Origin: Neomonachus schauinslandi
Lineage: Eukaryota; Chordata; Mammalia; Carnivora; Phocidae
Length of the DNA stretch: 64,000 nt
Direction: 5' to 3'
Assembly: GCF_002201575.2 (NCBI RefSeq)
Contig: NC_058406.1
Span: 126,956,164-127,020,163, forward strand
Each line of letters opens with the position of its first letter. Positions within the stretch are counted from its first letter, which is position 1. The notes below the pieces were generated by a model. The model did not search any database. It was given only the letters and a program-made list of their open reading frames with translations, and was not told where the DNA came from. The translations under genes were made by a program, and so were the position numbers. This document shows, piece by piece, positions 1-11,590 of the stretch.

Positions 1-1035
1 AAGAATTTACATGAGAAACTTCGAAGTAGGAAACGGTCAACACATACTATCGTATTATTGTGAATTTGTCAGATTATCAGTGTACAGAACAGGGAGCTGA
101 AGAGATGGGACAGAGGACAGAGAAATCTTTTGGAGGTGGGATATAAAACAGGCTCTCCTGGAGGTAGGTCATTGAGCCTGAGTCCTGGCAAAAGGGCTCA
201 AAGGGTACAAGGTATGGGGTAAGGGACTAAAAACGGAGGAATGGAACAGAGAAACAAACTTAGCAAACTTCACAATTAGTCAAGTCCTGATTGCGGTGGT
301 CTCAATAATGGTTTGGAGGCAACAAAAACACCTACTGGATTATTGTTACCCTTGGATTTCAGTGGTTCCTATAAATTGAGAGACAAGCAGTGTCCTCTTA
401 GGGTCTCCAGGCCATGACGGATACACATTCTCTCTTTTTGTTTCTCTATTTCAACATTGAATTAATTAGAAGCAGCTAATGTGAAGGTGATGAAAACAGT
501 AATCAACTAATGTTGATGTTGAATGAAATGTCTTGAGGTTTTTAACTAGTATCTCTTGTTTACATGTTCATGATCCTTCACTATTACGGAAAATCGCCTT
601 CCTAGTCAGGGCTTGAAATCTTGATACCACTGCTGAGACAAAAGTTCAGTGGTTTGATGTTAACAGTTTGACAAAAATATTGGTTCCTTTAGAGAAGACT
701 TAAAGAATGATGAAAAGACCAGCTGATGCAGGACCAGGCACGTTTATAGATATATTTCAAGAGATGATTGTTGAATATATTCCTGAAAAAGAATAATAAT
801 GATAACAGATTTGTTCAGTACTAAGTGCCATGTTCAGTACAGAACAATTTTATATTTATTATCTCTCTTTATTCTCATAACCCTTTTACATTGTATTAGT
901 GCAATGTTTTGTAGATGGCAAAATTGAAGCTCAGAGAAGGCAAAGAAGCACATATTAGGTATTTTATGATGTTATTTTGTTAGGCATTTACCATCGCCCT
1001 CCATTTTATAGAGAAGAAAACAGATGGCAGGACAC
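1..1035. other. Low-copy DNA, no gene recognised
   Basis: AT-rich sequence without a convincing open frame, splice-bounded exon or recognisable repeat. The part near 800-960 (ending in a stretch like 'gatggcaaaattgaagctcagagaagg') resembles a decayed MIR in minus orientation, but too weakly to call its limits. Confidence 0.5.
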
Positions 1036-1580
1036 TCTGGGAATGAGCACGGACTGAATACCTACAATGCGCCAGGCATGCTAGGTGCATTCTTGTCATT
1101 GTTAGTTCGACTTCACAGCCTCATAACAACCCTGTCAGATAGGTACCTGTACCCCCAAAACTGCAGGTCAGAAAACTGAGGCTCTGGGACTTTATTTACT
1201 TTATTTTATTTTTTAAAAGATTTTATTTATTTATTTGATAGAGACAGAGCAGGAGAGCACAAGCAGGGGGAGCGGCAGAGGGAGAGAAGGAGGCTTCCCA
1301 CTGAGCAAGGAGCCCGATGCGGGGCTTGATCCCCTGACCCTGGGATCATGACCTGAGCCGAAGGCAGTTGCTTAACCAACTGAGCCACCCAGGCGCCGCA
1401 GGGACTTTAAATAATTGGCCCAAATTCATATATTCAGTGAACAGAAACAAAACAAAACTGAAAGTCAAAAGCAGTCACTTCTTTTCCCAAAGTCCAAGTT
1501 ACCTCAAAGTTATGATGTTCTTTCTCTGATACTTCATTTGTTGAAGGTCACAGAGTTAGAAGTAGAGTGGAATTTCTTAC
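1036..1580 (-). repeat. MIR-like SINE relic, split by a CAN SINE
   Basis: The text reads like the reverse complement of a mammalian-wide MIR: 'cctacaatgcgccaggcatgctaggtgc', then 'cctcataacaaccctgtcagataggtac', then 'gtcagaaaactgaggctctgg'. After the inserted SINE it resumes as 'ggcccaaattcat' and 'cacagagttagaagtagagtgg'. That order matches the antisense MIR core and tail. The carnivore SINE at about 1205-1398 lies inside it, so the MIR is older. Family assignment is by eye. Confidence 0.6.
1205..1398 (-). mobile_element. CAN-type (tRNA-derived) SINE, antisense
   Basis: Reads from the plus strand as T-rich tail, 'aaagattttatttattta', purine-rich GAGA tract, 'gatcccctgaccctgggatcatgacctgagc' and the tRNA-like head 'gagccacccaggcgcc' at the right end. 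A short direct repeat GGGACTTTA lies at about 1186-1194 and again at about 1401-1409, consistent with a target-site duplication. It interrupts an older MIR. Confidence 0.9.
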
Positions 1581-1804
1581 TCAAAGTTTGGTTGGTCTTT
1601 CTACTATGTCCTGCAGCTGTTCTTTGGTTTTAGTATGTGTCATCATTATGTCCTCTGCAGCAGTAGAGAAAACAGGTCAAGGGTTTGCTCTTTAGGAGAC
1701 ATGTTCAAATCCATGTGATTAAGCAACTGCATGTACTCTGTCTTGCTAGACTAAATACTGTGATGGCAAACCCTTTAACCTTCGCTTATAGATCATGTTT
1801 ACAG

Positions 1805-2180
1805 CCTCTACTATGTTTGCTTTTCTTTTTTCAATTGTGATGAAGTAAAACACATAACATAAAATTTACTGTCTTAACCATTTTAAGTGTACAGTTCAGT
1901 CAGGTTAATTATATTTGCGTTGTTGTGAAGCCGATCTCCAGAACTTGTTCATCTTGCAAAACTGAAACTCTATATCCATTGAACACTAATTCCCCTTTCC
2001 TCCAAGCCCTTTGCAACCATCTTTCTACTTTCTGTCCCTATGAATTTGACTACTTTAGCTATCTCATATAAGGGGGATCATGCAGTATTTGTCTTTTTGT
2101 GACTGGCTTATTTCCTCAAGATTTATCCCTGTTGCGGCCTCTGACAGGATTTCTTTCTTCTTTAAGGCTGCTTATGCTTT
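1805..2180 (-). mobile_element. Old L1 (L1M type) 3' end fragment, antisense
   Basis: Contains the familiar antisense L1M 3' text: 'cataaaatttactgtcttaaccattttaagtgtacagttcagt', 'catcttgcaaaactgaaactc', 'ctactttctgtccctatgaatttgactac' and 'gtctttttgtgactggctta'. It is diverged and 5'-truncated, with no open frame of note. The small open frame at 2080-2262 overlaps it and is chance. Confidence 0.75.
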
Positions 2181-4206
2181 TATTTTGATTTTTGTACTGT
2201 TACTGAACATTAAAGAAAATGGCATAAACTGGTCTGTTCTGAGGGGCTGTTTCCTAATATAGAGGTCCTGCAATGCTGTTAAAGAGAAGAGTGTTGCTCT
2301 GAAGAATAAAATGTGGGTGAAATAATACGACCTAATTCCATATTTCTTATGCTTATATGACTTGGGGATATATTGGACAGATATTGAAGGAAATTTCATA
2401 GTCTAAAACCCATATTCTGTATCCTGAAGGACTAAGTTTTGCCTGTACAACTGTATTTACAATATAAAGCAGTATGCTTCCAAGGAATTTCGCTAAAAAA
2501 AATGGGAATTTTAACCTCTGTTTTGAAGGCTGAATCTGTAGCTTTATGCTTGGAAGCTAGTGTTTCTCTTTTCTTTTTATATGCCACATGGAAAATATAT
2601 TCCCCGGGAGATTAGGACTCTTAGGAGATTTTAAGACTTGGTCTTTAAATATATGGTCAGATAAATCAATGTACTATGTTTCTACTTTTCCAAGCATAGG
2701 AGTCACCATCCATTTTATAAAAATTTGTTAATACTTGCTTAAACATGAAGACAATTTTATCTGCAGGATTTTAGTGTACCACTTGGACAAAAACTGTTAG
2801 TGTAGCAAAGACAAAAATGCATTTGTTATCTATTGTTTTTTCTCTCTAGTTTTTTGAGTTACCTTGCTCAACTTCCTCAGGAGAATTTTATAGCTGTCTA
2901 ATTAACAAGACAGTCTAATTTTAACAATGAAAAAGAAACTACTACTTGCTGAATGATCGTGTGTGTTGTTAAGTAAGGCACAGTCCCTAAGTTTCAAGGG
3001 TATCTGTCCCTAAGAAGAGAGCCACCAGCAGATGGCAATCCCCCTACATGGAATCTCCTTCCAGACCAATGGCAAGTACCTAAGTAAACTGATACCCCAG
3101 TGAAGTCACATGCCATTTCAGAGAAACCTGATAGCTTTGGTTGGGTAGGAACCCATTTAACATTATCTCTCAGCTATAATCTCATCTCTCCGTTCCATCT
3201 GACAATTCTCCAACTCAGCATTTTGTGTATGCCATCCTAAAGGTCAAACAGGGCTACTGGGGTGGGTGCTTTGAATGTGGTCCCTGGGTTTGGTCTTAGG
3301 AACACTCATTTTTAACAATCAATTTATGTTAACTGCTCTCCACAGTGACCTTGATGGGGCTATTTGCTGTACTCACCTCTGTGATCTCCTGGGCTTGGCT
3401 AACCCATGTTTTGGGATGCTAAGCATTGAGTTACCATAACTTGTGAGCAAACCTTGAGGCAGGATATGTTGTTGATGTTCTATATAAATAAGAAACTTGG
3501 ATATTTCCCCACAACAAAAAGGCTTTTGAATTTGGTTGGCTGGTTTAGCTTGCTTCATGCCCCTCCTTTATCTTCTATGGACTTCTGTACTTTTGCTTAC
3601 AAAATCCAAATATGCAGTATTGTACCCTTCCAGAAACTGGCTGAGATGTGGAAACTCTTAAGTAATTTGAGGTCCATGGCTGATATTTTCTTTTATTTTA
3701 ATGCATGTTTTAAGATTTATCCCCTTTGTAGGAGATTTTCTTTGATCTTATGCTTTTATCATGGACGTATATGTATTTAAATACTTTTGGCTGCAACAGA
3801 AAACCTATCTCAAATTAAATTGAATAGAAGAATATTTGTTATTTTCTATAATAGAAAATCCTGAAATAAAGCAATTTTCAGGGTTAGTTAATTCAGTGGA
3901 TAAACATTGTTATTGGACACTGAGATTCTTCTGTATCTCTACTTTGTCATTCATAGTTTTGCTTCATCCTTAAGCTCCTTCTTATGGTCAAAATATGGCT
4001 GTTAGCAGGTCAGCATCATCCAGGAGAGAAGATTCTTCTGTACTCCCAAGCCCCATGAGAGGCCAATGCATCCTTGAATCAACTGCTGGCAGGGGGATAA
4101 GAGATTAGTATGCTTGATCAACAGTAATTCTTTGGACTGGAATGAAGGTTAAGGAGAAATGTTTACTACATTATCTGTGGAATTCATTTGTTTCTCAAAT
4201 CTATTT
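2181..4206. other. Low-copy DNA, no gene recognised
   Basis: Two kilobases without a recognised repeat or gene. The longest open frame (3454-3780, 108 codons, plus) has hydrophobic, low-complexity coding with no family resemblance that I can see and no supporting start or splice context. I treat it as chance. Confidence 0.5.
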
Positions 4207-4445
4207 AGAAGTTGATCTAGGGGCGTCTGGGTGGCTCAGTTGTTAAGCGTCTGCCTTCGGCTCAGGTCATGATCCCAGGGTCCTGGGATCAAGCCCTGTG
4301 TCGGGCTCCCTGCTCAGCGGGAAGCCTGCTTCTCCCTCTCCCACTACCCCTGCTTGTGTTCTCTCTCTCTCTCACCGTGTCTCTCTGTCAAATAAATAAA
4401 TAAATAAATAAATAAATCGTTAAAAAAAAAAGAGAAGTTGGTCTA
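4207..4445 (+). mobile_element. CAN-type SINE, sense, with target-site duplication
   Basis: Head 'ggggcgtctgggtggctcag' at about 4220, box-like 'cggctcaggtcatgatccc', CT-rich region, (AAAT)n tail and A-run ending at about 4432. The flanks AGAAGTTGATCTA (4207-4219) and AGAAGTTGGTCTA (4433-4445) match at 12 of 13 bases, so both insertion limits are clear. Confidence 0.95.
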
Positions 4446-4686
4446 TATACTCTTTTAGTCCCTAGGAATTTGAGGAACAAGTGGTAAAGGAGTAGTCATT
4501 TCTAATGAAAGAATAAATGCCTTTTATGTGAGTAAAAAATTTTGAATCTAAAATCACAGAGTTTGGGGTAGGTCAGTAGCTGAAAAGTGTGTATCATTCT
4601 GTCTATCCTTTATGGAAATTACTTGAGGCATTATTTGCACTGTGAATATGGGCTTTTGCTTTAATAATTTTAAAGCATGAGAGAAT

Positions 4687-4947
4687 AACCTCAGATTTTT
4701 ATTTATTTATTTATTTTATTATTTTATTTTATTATTATTATTATTTTTAAAGATTTTATTATTTGACAGAGAGAGAGAGAGAACAAGTAGGCAGAGAGGC
4801 GGGCAGAGGGAGAGGGAGAAGCAGGCTTCCCGCTGAGCAGGGAGCCCGATGCGGGGCTCAATCCCAGGACCCCGGGATCATGACCTGAGCCGAAGGCAGC
4901 GGCTTAACCGACTGAGCCACCTAGGCGCTCCAACCTCAGATTTTTAT
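4687..4947 (-). mobile_element. CAN-type SINE, antisense, with 16-bp target-site duplication
   Basis: The SINE occupies about 4703-4931, with an expanded (TTTA/TTAT)n tail on the left and the head 'ccgactgagccacctaggcg' on the right. The direct repeat AACCTCAGATTTTTAT is perfect at 4687-4702 and 4932-4947, showing a clean retrotransposition event. A chance open frame runs across it (4849-5046). Confidence 0.95.
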
Positions 4948-5179
4948 AAAAGAAAACATTACCTATGGTTAATATTCTGTGAATCTGATGAAATCATAGC
5001 ATTCAGTTTTTCTTTATTTTCTGGGACTCAGTTTCCAACTGTATAAAAGAAGGACTGAGTGATTTCTTAGCACATATTTCTGCCTATTTAAGTACTTAAT
5101 CAGATTTCTATGAATTTTCTGGTTAATGTACAAATTACAATTTAGTCTTAAGCTGTGTCATATTCAACATTACTTTATT

Positions 5180-6080
5180 ATCTATTTGAGATTTTAAGAA
5201 AAAATTTACTTGGCAATTATATCAAACTTACAGAAAAATTGCAGGAACAGCACAAAAATCTCCTGCACATTCTTCACTTAGAGCCTCCATTGAAGTTTTA
5301 CCATTGCCCCATTGATATTCTCTGTAGTGTAAGGCTTTGGGATCACACCCTGCAACCAATTGTCATGTCTCCCTAGGTTCTTTCAATCTGGAACAGTCCC
5401 TCAGTCTTCCTTTCAGTTTCATATCCTTTTCAAATTTCAGGTCACAGATCAGTCACTTTGTAGAATGTCCCCCATTTCAGTTTTTGAAATGTTTCCTTAT
5501 GATCAGATTATGCAGTTTTTGGCAAAAATGTTACAGAAGTGATGCTCCATTCCAATTGAACAGCACATGATGTTGATTTGTCCCCTCATTGGTGGTGTAA
5601 ATTCTGACCACTTGATTGCCAGAGGAGTCTCCGCTGTGAAGCTGCTTTTTTTTTTTCCCTTTGTTTTTAAAGTAAGTGTTTTTAGTGGAAATACTTTGAA
5701 ACTATATAAATACATATTCCTCACCTCAGTTTCACCGACAAGTTTTAGCATCCATTGATTTATCATGCTTGAATTATCAGTATGATGGTTTCTAAGTGGT
5801 GTTGATTCTAATTCTGTCATTTCTTCCACATTTATTAGCTATTGTTATATTATAAGCAGAGCTTTCTTTTCTCTCCATTTATTTATTCACTCACTTACTT
5901 ATATCAGTGTAGACTCATTGATTCCTATTTTATTCAATAGCTTATAATTTGTTACTGTCATTATTATTTTGATGTTCAAATTGACCCAGACTTGACCTTA
6001 AGTTGTTCCTTTAAACTGGCTCTGTGTTCTTTTGACATATTTTCATCATCCTTTTAGCATTTCTTTACTTCTTGGGGCCA
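5180..6080 (-). mobile_element. Old L1 (L1M type) 3' region, antisense
   Basis: Text such as 'caaacttacagaaaaattgcaggaacagcacaaaaa', 'tcacttagagcctccattgaagttttacc' and 'caggtcacagatcagtcactttgtagaatg' reads like the antisense 3' region of old L1M elements, which has the same succession of motifs. Strongly decayed. Boundaries are approximate, and the right limit could lie some hundreds of bases further on. Confidence 0.6.
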
Positions 6081-7044
6081 AAAAATGTTTTAGGCTCACC
6101 TTGTACTTTCCTTGCCCAGTCCTGGATTCAGCCATTCCCCACAAGAAGTCCTAGTTCCTTTCAGTATAAAGTGCAATTTAGAAACCAAGATCAGGGTGCT
6201 CATGTGTTCATTTTAATTGGGGTGTTGTTGTTCCCAGGCCAGAGCTAAGAAATACACACAAGTACACACATCCCTTTGCATCTATATTTATACATTCTGA
6301 GACTTTAAGTTCATATTAATAACTCCAATACCATGGGGTTCTTCTCAGTAATTGAGAAACCTGGTTCTCATTATCACCAATATATTTATTCATTTGCTCG
6401 ATCCTTTTTATATAGCCAACTATTGATCTTGTCAGACTATGCCTGCTGCCCTGTTCTAACACCATCTTCACATGGGCTGTCATTACCAGCTGTAACCAGG
6501 CTTCCTTCACCACGTGGTTCCAACACCATCTTTAAGAGGTGCCATTACAGAGCTGCTCAGACTGCCTTTTCTCCAAAGCTTTGATATCATTGTCCTACAG
6601 GCCACCATTACTGTCCTAATGAAGTCTGCCTAATGAATTTTGGACTAAAGAAGGAAAAAAGGAAGGAAGGAAGAAAGGAGACTGAAGAAATTATAGATTA
6701 AAATAGATAACAGGGATTTTAACAATCAGTAAAGTTAGGATACATGCCATGGTTTGCTATTTATTCTTTACTAGTTTCTTTTAAGTTTCATATTAAAGTG
6801 TACTTTCCCAGAAAATGAGCATAATCCCATCTTTCAAAAAGAAATGTACAGACTTAAATACTATTTTAAAAAGCACAATGAAAATGATTGCATGTAACCT
6901 GGATTTGGCATATGAAGTCACACATCTAATACAACAGATAAATGCAGCCTCCCACTGTGAATATCTTAGAAGTAAATATAGCATGGGTTCTGTCTTAAAC
7001 TGCCTGAGTTGCCTTTTGTATGATAGGTTAAGTTAATTAAACTC
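6081..7044. other. Low-copy DNA, no gene recognised
   Basis: No repeat or exon identified. Contains a short purine run (GGAAGGAAGGAAGAAAGG) near 6659-6680. The open frames at 6316-6584 and 6793-7036 are short and unlike any family I know. Confidence 0.45.
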
Positions 7045-7205
7045 TAGTTTCTTAGTTTCCTCATCTGTAAAATGTGAATAGTAATAGTATTTATCTATCA
7101 GAGTGATTTTGAGGATTGAATGAGTTAGTAAATGTAAGACCTTAGAATAATGTCTGATATTTAGTAAACACTATCAGAATTGTTGCTATTATTATTATTA
7201 TTTGT
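7045..7205 (+). repeat. MIR relic, sense
   Basis: 'tttcctcatctgtaaaatgtgaatagtaatagtat' followed by 'gattttgaggattgaatgagttag' and 'gatatttagtaaacactatcag' follows the 3' half of the MIR consensus in order. Diverged and without clear ends. Confidence 0.7.
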
Positions 7206-7820
7206 ATTGCCAAATTCCTTTTTTATACAAGTATTTGTTATTTGAATTTTTACTGTCATACCTCTAAATTCTTTAAAAGCCCTGACAAACCTTCCCTAAA
7301 CTTAATTTGCAGTATTTTCTTTTCTACATGAACTAGTGATTCAATTTTCTCCTTTTCCTCTTCCTACATTAGGCATTCTCTTGGAAATTGATTAATGTAT
7401 GTCCCTCATCCCTACAACTCAACTCTGCTTTGTTTTTACCCATTTTATCCTGCTTGTGCGTAAATATCTTACCTGAGTTCTGGGGGCTTTGTAGAATATA
7501 GAACTTTAGAAGACCACATAACAGTTCTTTTGTTGTGGGCTCTGGACTTCGTTATGTGACCTTGTGAAAGTTGCTCAAATACCTTGATCTCCAGTTTTCT
7601 TCAACTATAAAATGGAACTAAGTAGTGTTAACCTCATAGGGCTACTTCATAGGGCTACTAATTTAATTAATTAATTAATTAAATTTATATATAATTGACA
7701 TATAACATACTAATTTCAGGTGTACAACATACTGGTTCGATATTTATATATATAGTGAAATGATCACCATCATAAGTCTAGTTAACATCCATCACCACAC
7801 ATGATTACAATTTTTTTCTT

Positions 7821-8062
7821 GTGATGAGAACTTCTATTTTTTTATTTTTTTTTATTTTTTAAAGATATTATTTATTTTTTTGACAGAGAGAGACAGAGCG
7901 AGAGCAGGAACACAAGCAGGGGGAGTGGGAGAGGGAGAAGCAGGCTTCCCACTGAGCAGAGAGCCTGATGCGGGACTCGATCCCAGGACCCCGGGATCAT
8001 GACCTGAGCCGAAGGCAGACATTTAACGACTGAGCCACCCAGGCGCCCCGTGATGAGAACTT
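7821..8062 (-). mobile_element. CAN-type SINE inside an L1, antisense
   Basis: SINE body about 7834-8049, from 'aaagatattatttattt' through the GAGA tract and 'gatcccaggaccccgggatcatgacc' to 'gagccacccaggcgcccc'. The flanks GTGATGAGAACTT at 7821-7833 and about 8050-8062 are a perfect 13-bp target-site duplication of host L1 sequence. Confidence 0.95.
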
Positions 8063-8549
8063 TTAAGATTTATAGTCTAAGCGACTTTCAAATGTACAGT
8101 ATGGTATTGTTACCTATACCATGTTGTACATTGTATTCTCATGACTGATATATTTAATAAGGAAGTCTGTACTTTTTAACCCTCTTCAACCATTTCACTT
8201 ACCCTACCACCCCCAGTTCTTGCAACTACCAATCTATTCTCTGTATCCATGAGCTCATTTTTTTTGTTTGTTTGTTTTTTTTAGATACCACATATAAGTG
8301 AGATCAAGTGAGATTTGTCTTTTTCTTGTCTGACTTATTTCACTGAGCATAATGTCCTCAAGTTCTATCCAAGTTGTTGCAAATGACAGATTTAACATTC
8401 TTTTTTGTGGCTGAGTAATATTCCAGTGTGTTATCTATCACACCTTCTTTATCCATTCACCTAACAATGAACACTTGAGTTGTTTCCGTATCTTGGCTAT
8501 GGTAAATAATGCTGCAATGAACATGGCAGTACATAAATCTTTTCAAATT

Positions 8550-8783
8550 AGTGTTTTCATTTTCTTTTTTTTTTTTTAAAGATTTTATTTATTTATTTGA
8601 CAGAGAGAGACACAGCGAGAGAAGGAACACAAGCAGGGGGAGTGGGAGAGGGAGAAGCAGGCTTCCCGCGGAGCAGGGAGCCCGATGCGGGGCTCGATCC
8701 CAGGACCCTGGGATCATGACCTGAGCGGAAGGCAGATGCTTAATGACTGAGCCACCCAGGCGCCCCAGTGTTTTCATTTTCTT
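8550..8783 (-). mobile_element. CAN-type SINE inside an L1, antisense, 17-bp target-site duplication
   Basis: The SINE occupies 8567-8766, with the full set of marks: T-run, 'aaagattttatttatttattt', GAGA tract, 'acacaagcagggggagtggg' body and 'gagccacccaggcgcccc' head. AGTGTTTTCATTTTCTT is repeated perfectly at 8550-8566 and 8767-8783. Confidence 0.97.
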
Positions 8784-9944
8784 AAGTTAAATACACAGAA
8801 GTGGAAATGCTGGATCATATGGTATTTCTGTTTTTAATTTTTTGAGGAAACTCCATACTGTTTTCTGTAGTGGCTGCTCTAATTTACATTCCCATCAACA
8901 GTACACAAGGTTCCCTTTTCTTCACATCCTTGCCAACGGTTGTTATTTCTTATCTTTTTGATGATAGCCATTCTAATTTGTGTGAGGTGATATCTCATTG
9001 TGGTTTTGATTTACATTTCTCTGATGATGAGTGATGTTAAACACCTTTTTATGTGCCTGTTAGCTATCTGTATGTCTACTCTGGAAAAGTAACTATTCAG
9101 ATCGTCTGTTCATTTTTAAATCGGATTGGTTTTTTGCTATTGATTTATATGAGTTCTTTATATATTTTGGATATTAACCCCATATCAGATATATGATTTG
9201 CACTTATTTTCTCCCATTTGGTGGTTGCCTTTTCATTTTGTTGGTGGTTTCCTTTAGTGTGCCAAGACTTTTAATTTATTTTTGCTTTTATTGCCTTTGC
9301 TTTTGATTTCAAATCTAAAAAATCATTGCCGAGGTCGATATCAAGGAGCTTACTGCCTATATTTTCTTCTAGGAGTTTTATGTTTTCATGTTTAACATTA
9401 AATCTTTGATCCATTTTGAGTTAGTTTTTATTTATGGTGTAAGATAGTAGTTCGGTTTCATTCTTTGACATGTAGCTGTCCAGTGTTCCCAACATCATTT
9501 ATTGAAGACTGTCCTTTCTTTATTGTGTATTTTTGGCTTCTTTGTTATAAATTAATTAACCATATATGTGTGGATTTATTTCCAGCCTTCCTTTTCTGTT
9601 CCATTGATCTATGTGTGTTATGTGTCATTTAAGTGAGACAATTTGATAAAGCACTTGGCACAGTGTTAAAAAAATATTAGTAATGATTATGATTATGATA
9701 CCAAACTGGAAGGGTTGATTCTGGCTTTCTCTATTTTAACTTTCTTCTCTTCCTCAGATGTCTTTCTTCCAGATCTTAAATATTAGTTCTAATGCTGAGA
9801 AAAATGAATATATGCAGCTTCAAAAAGTTATTGGTTAGTGTCTGTGGAAAAAATTACAATTTTGGATGTTTTAGAGTGATATGTGAATTTAAGATTGTGG
9901 AGTCCAAGACTGACAACTATTGAGAGCCAGTATAATGTTTTTAA

Positions 9945-10210
9945 GAGGGTAGAATCTGGAGCCAGACAGCCTGGGTTTCAATCCTAGTTCTTCTGCTCAC
10001 TAGTTTGTGTGACCTTGGGCATGTTACTTAACCACTCTGTGCATCAGTTTCTTCATCTATGAAGTGGGTCTGAAATATTTGAAATAACTATTTGTTAAAT
10101 AGTTATTTCATAAGACTGTTGTGAGAATTCAGTAAGTTCAAATATGTAAAAGTACTTAGACTGGAGCCTAGCCCTTAGTAAGCCCTGTACACGTTAGCTC
10201 TTCAACTACT
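9945..10210 (+). repeat. MIR, sense, fairly complete
   Basis: 'gtagaatctggagccagacagcctgggtttcaatcctag', 'gtgtgaccttgggcatgttacttaacc', 'tcatctatgaagtgggtctgaaat' and 'gagcctagcccttagtaagccctg' follow the MIR consensus from near its start to its tail. A palindromic-looking stretch 'gaaataactatttgttaaatagttatttc' sits in its middle (see findings). Confidence 0.85.
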
Positions 10211-10935
10211 GACCTTTAATGGCCTTTCCATTAGCATGGGAGGTTTTCTTGTGACCACAATCAAATTGTTCTTATTTCCAGTTATTTCAATGTTCTTTTC
10301 CTTTATATTGAGAAAGTTAAATTTTTGTAGCATATGTATCATACATATTATTATGACATACATATTATAATTATTTATATAATATTTTTTTACTTATCCA
10401 TTTTACTGATACAGTATGATTGATTGCAGTGTGGGAGAGACTTTTTCTCTTTAGCCTCTATCTGTATGAACAAGTGAGATGGGAGTAGAACCAAAGCACA
10501 ACACTGATGTGATTCATTGGAGGATGTCTAGATGGCTGAGAAGCAGTGATGGATGTCTCTCCTTTCCTCCATGTGACTCAGATGCTTAAACAGGCATGGA
10601 GAACTGAGTCAACTAAATGTTTTGGCTTAGTCCATTTTGTTTGTGGCATAAAACCCCACACAGTCTCTTAAATCTCTGGTGCTTTTTTGTTCTAGCTGAT
10701 TAGTGCATCTGAGGTTAGAGTTTTATATTTTAGACGTGAAGTAACTAGCAAAAGAGATTTTTTTTGAATGGGTATCACAATATTTTGGTATAATACCTAT
10801 TTTTTAAAAAGTTGTTTGTTTGTTTTAGATTAATTGAGCCAGTATAGATTAGGCTTTGGGTATAATTGCTCTTTAAAACATAGATTATAATTAACATCTG
10901 TTCAGATTTTTTTTAAGAAGCAGCATGAAATGATA
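10211..10935. other. Low-copy AT-rich DNA, nothing recognised
   Basis: No repeat family or exon seen. Contains runs of TTTT and 'gtttgtttgtttt' near 10810. Confidence 0.4.
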
Positions 10936-10939
10936 AAAA

Positions 10940-11560
10940 AAAATTCATTCATTAAACAAATATCTTTTAAGCTTCTAATAAATGTCAGCCAGCTGTGCTG
11001 GGTGAAGAGAAAGTATGTGTGCACACACACATTGTCATCCCCTCCTGCTCCTGATGAAAAGATATTTCTTCTTTTATAACTTACATCTGGTGGGGAGATA
11101 GATATTAATTTAAGAATCATGTAAATAAAAGAATAATTATAACTGGGGTAAGAACATGGTATTGGAGAGTGTATTGTATATTAGGAGAAGCCAAAGAAGG
11201 CTTCCTGGAGGCAGTGGCCCTTGAGCTGAGATCTGAAAGATGAGCAGAGAGTAACACTAAAGAGGAGTCAGGGAGTTAAGGAAGGAGATTACTGCAGACA
11301 GGGGCATCTGTATGCAAAAGTTTATGGCAGGAGGGAGCATGGATTGTCTGAAGAGCCCAGAGAAGTTGAGAGTTGCCAGAGTTCAGAGGCAAGAAGGAGT
11401 GTAGTGAAATAATGAGGCTATAGAGTTAGGTAGGAGCCCAGAGCAATTAGGGCCTTATGGTCCATGTTAAGTACCCATGTTATCCCAAGTTCGCTGGGAA
11501 AGGACCCCTCAGATATTGAGAGAAGCTTAGGCCATGGATTCTGGTAGATGGAAAGAAATG
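10940..11560 (-). repeat. L2 LINE relic, antisense
   Basis: 'gaagccaaagaaggcttcctggaggcagtggcccttgagctgagatctgaaagatgagc', 'gcaggagggagcatggattg' and 'ggccttatggtccatgtta' follow the antisense L2 3' region in order (the well-known 'aaggcctctctgaggaggtgacatttgagc...gggccttgtaggccatggtaag' succession). Too decayed for coding. Confidence 0.65.
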
Positions 11561-11570
11561 AAGAAATGCT

Positions 11571-11590
11571 AAAAAAAAAAAAAAAAAAAA
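11571..11590. repeat. Poly(A) run
   Basis: About twenty consecutive A in 'gctaaaaaa...agctaat'. It may be the tail of an unrecognised retrocopy or a simple homopolymer. Confidence 0.8.

Larger units (their letters stand above)
7666..9619 (-). mobile_element. L1 (L1MA-like) 3' part, antisense, with two SINEs inside
   Basis: Left end: the 3' UTR text 'ttgacatataacatactaatttcaggtgtacaacat'. Then the antisense end of ORF2: 'ggctgagtaatattccagtgtg', 'cttctttatccattcacc', 'gtttttaattttttgaggaaactccatactgtttt', 'ttgtatattgatttatatgagttctttatat' type text and 'ttccattgatctatgtg' at the right end. The element is 5'-truncated and its ORF2 is heavily broken. Two CAN SINEs inserted later (7834-8049 and 8567-8766). 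Confidence 0.85.
7525..9700 (+). repeat. MIR relic split in two by an L1 insertion
   Basis: The left part (about 7525-7665) has 'tgtgaccttgtgaaagttgctcaaatacc', 'cttcaactataaaatgg' and 'aacctcatagggctact'. The right part (about 9620-9700) resumes with 'aagtgagacaatttgataaagcacttggcacagtg'. Together they make one MIR in sense order. The L1 at about 7666-9619 lies exactly between the two halves. Confidence 0.7.

Noticed and set aside
11571..11590. Processed pseudogene tail at the poly(A) run
   Set aside because: No matching coding text or flanking direct repeat was found to its left, where L2-like text ends.
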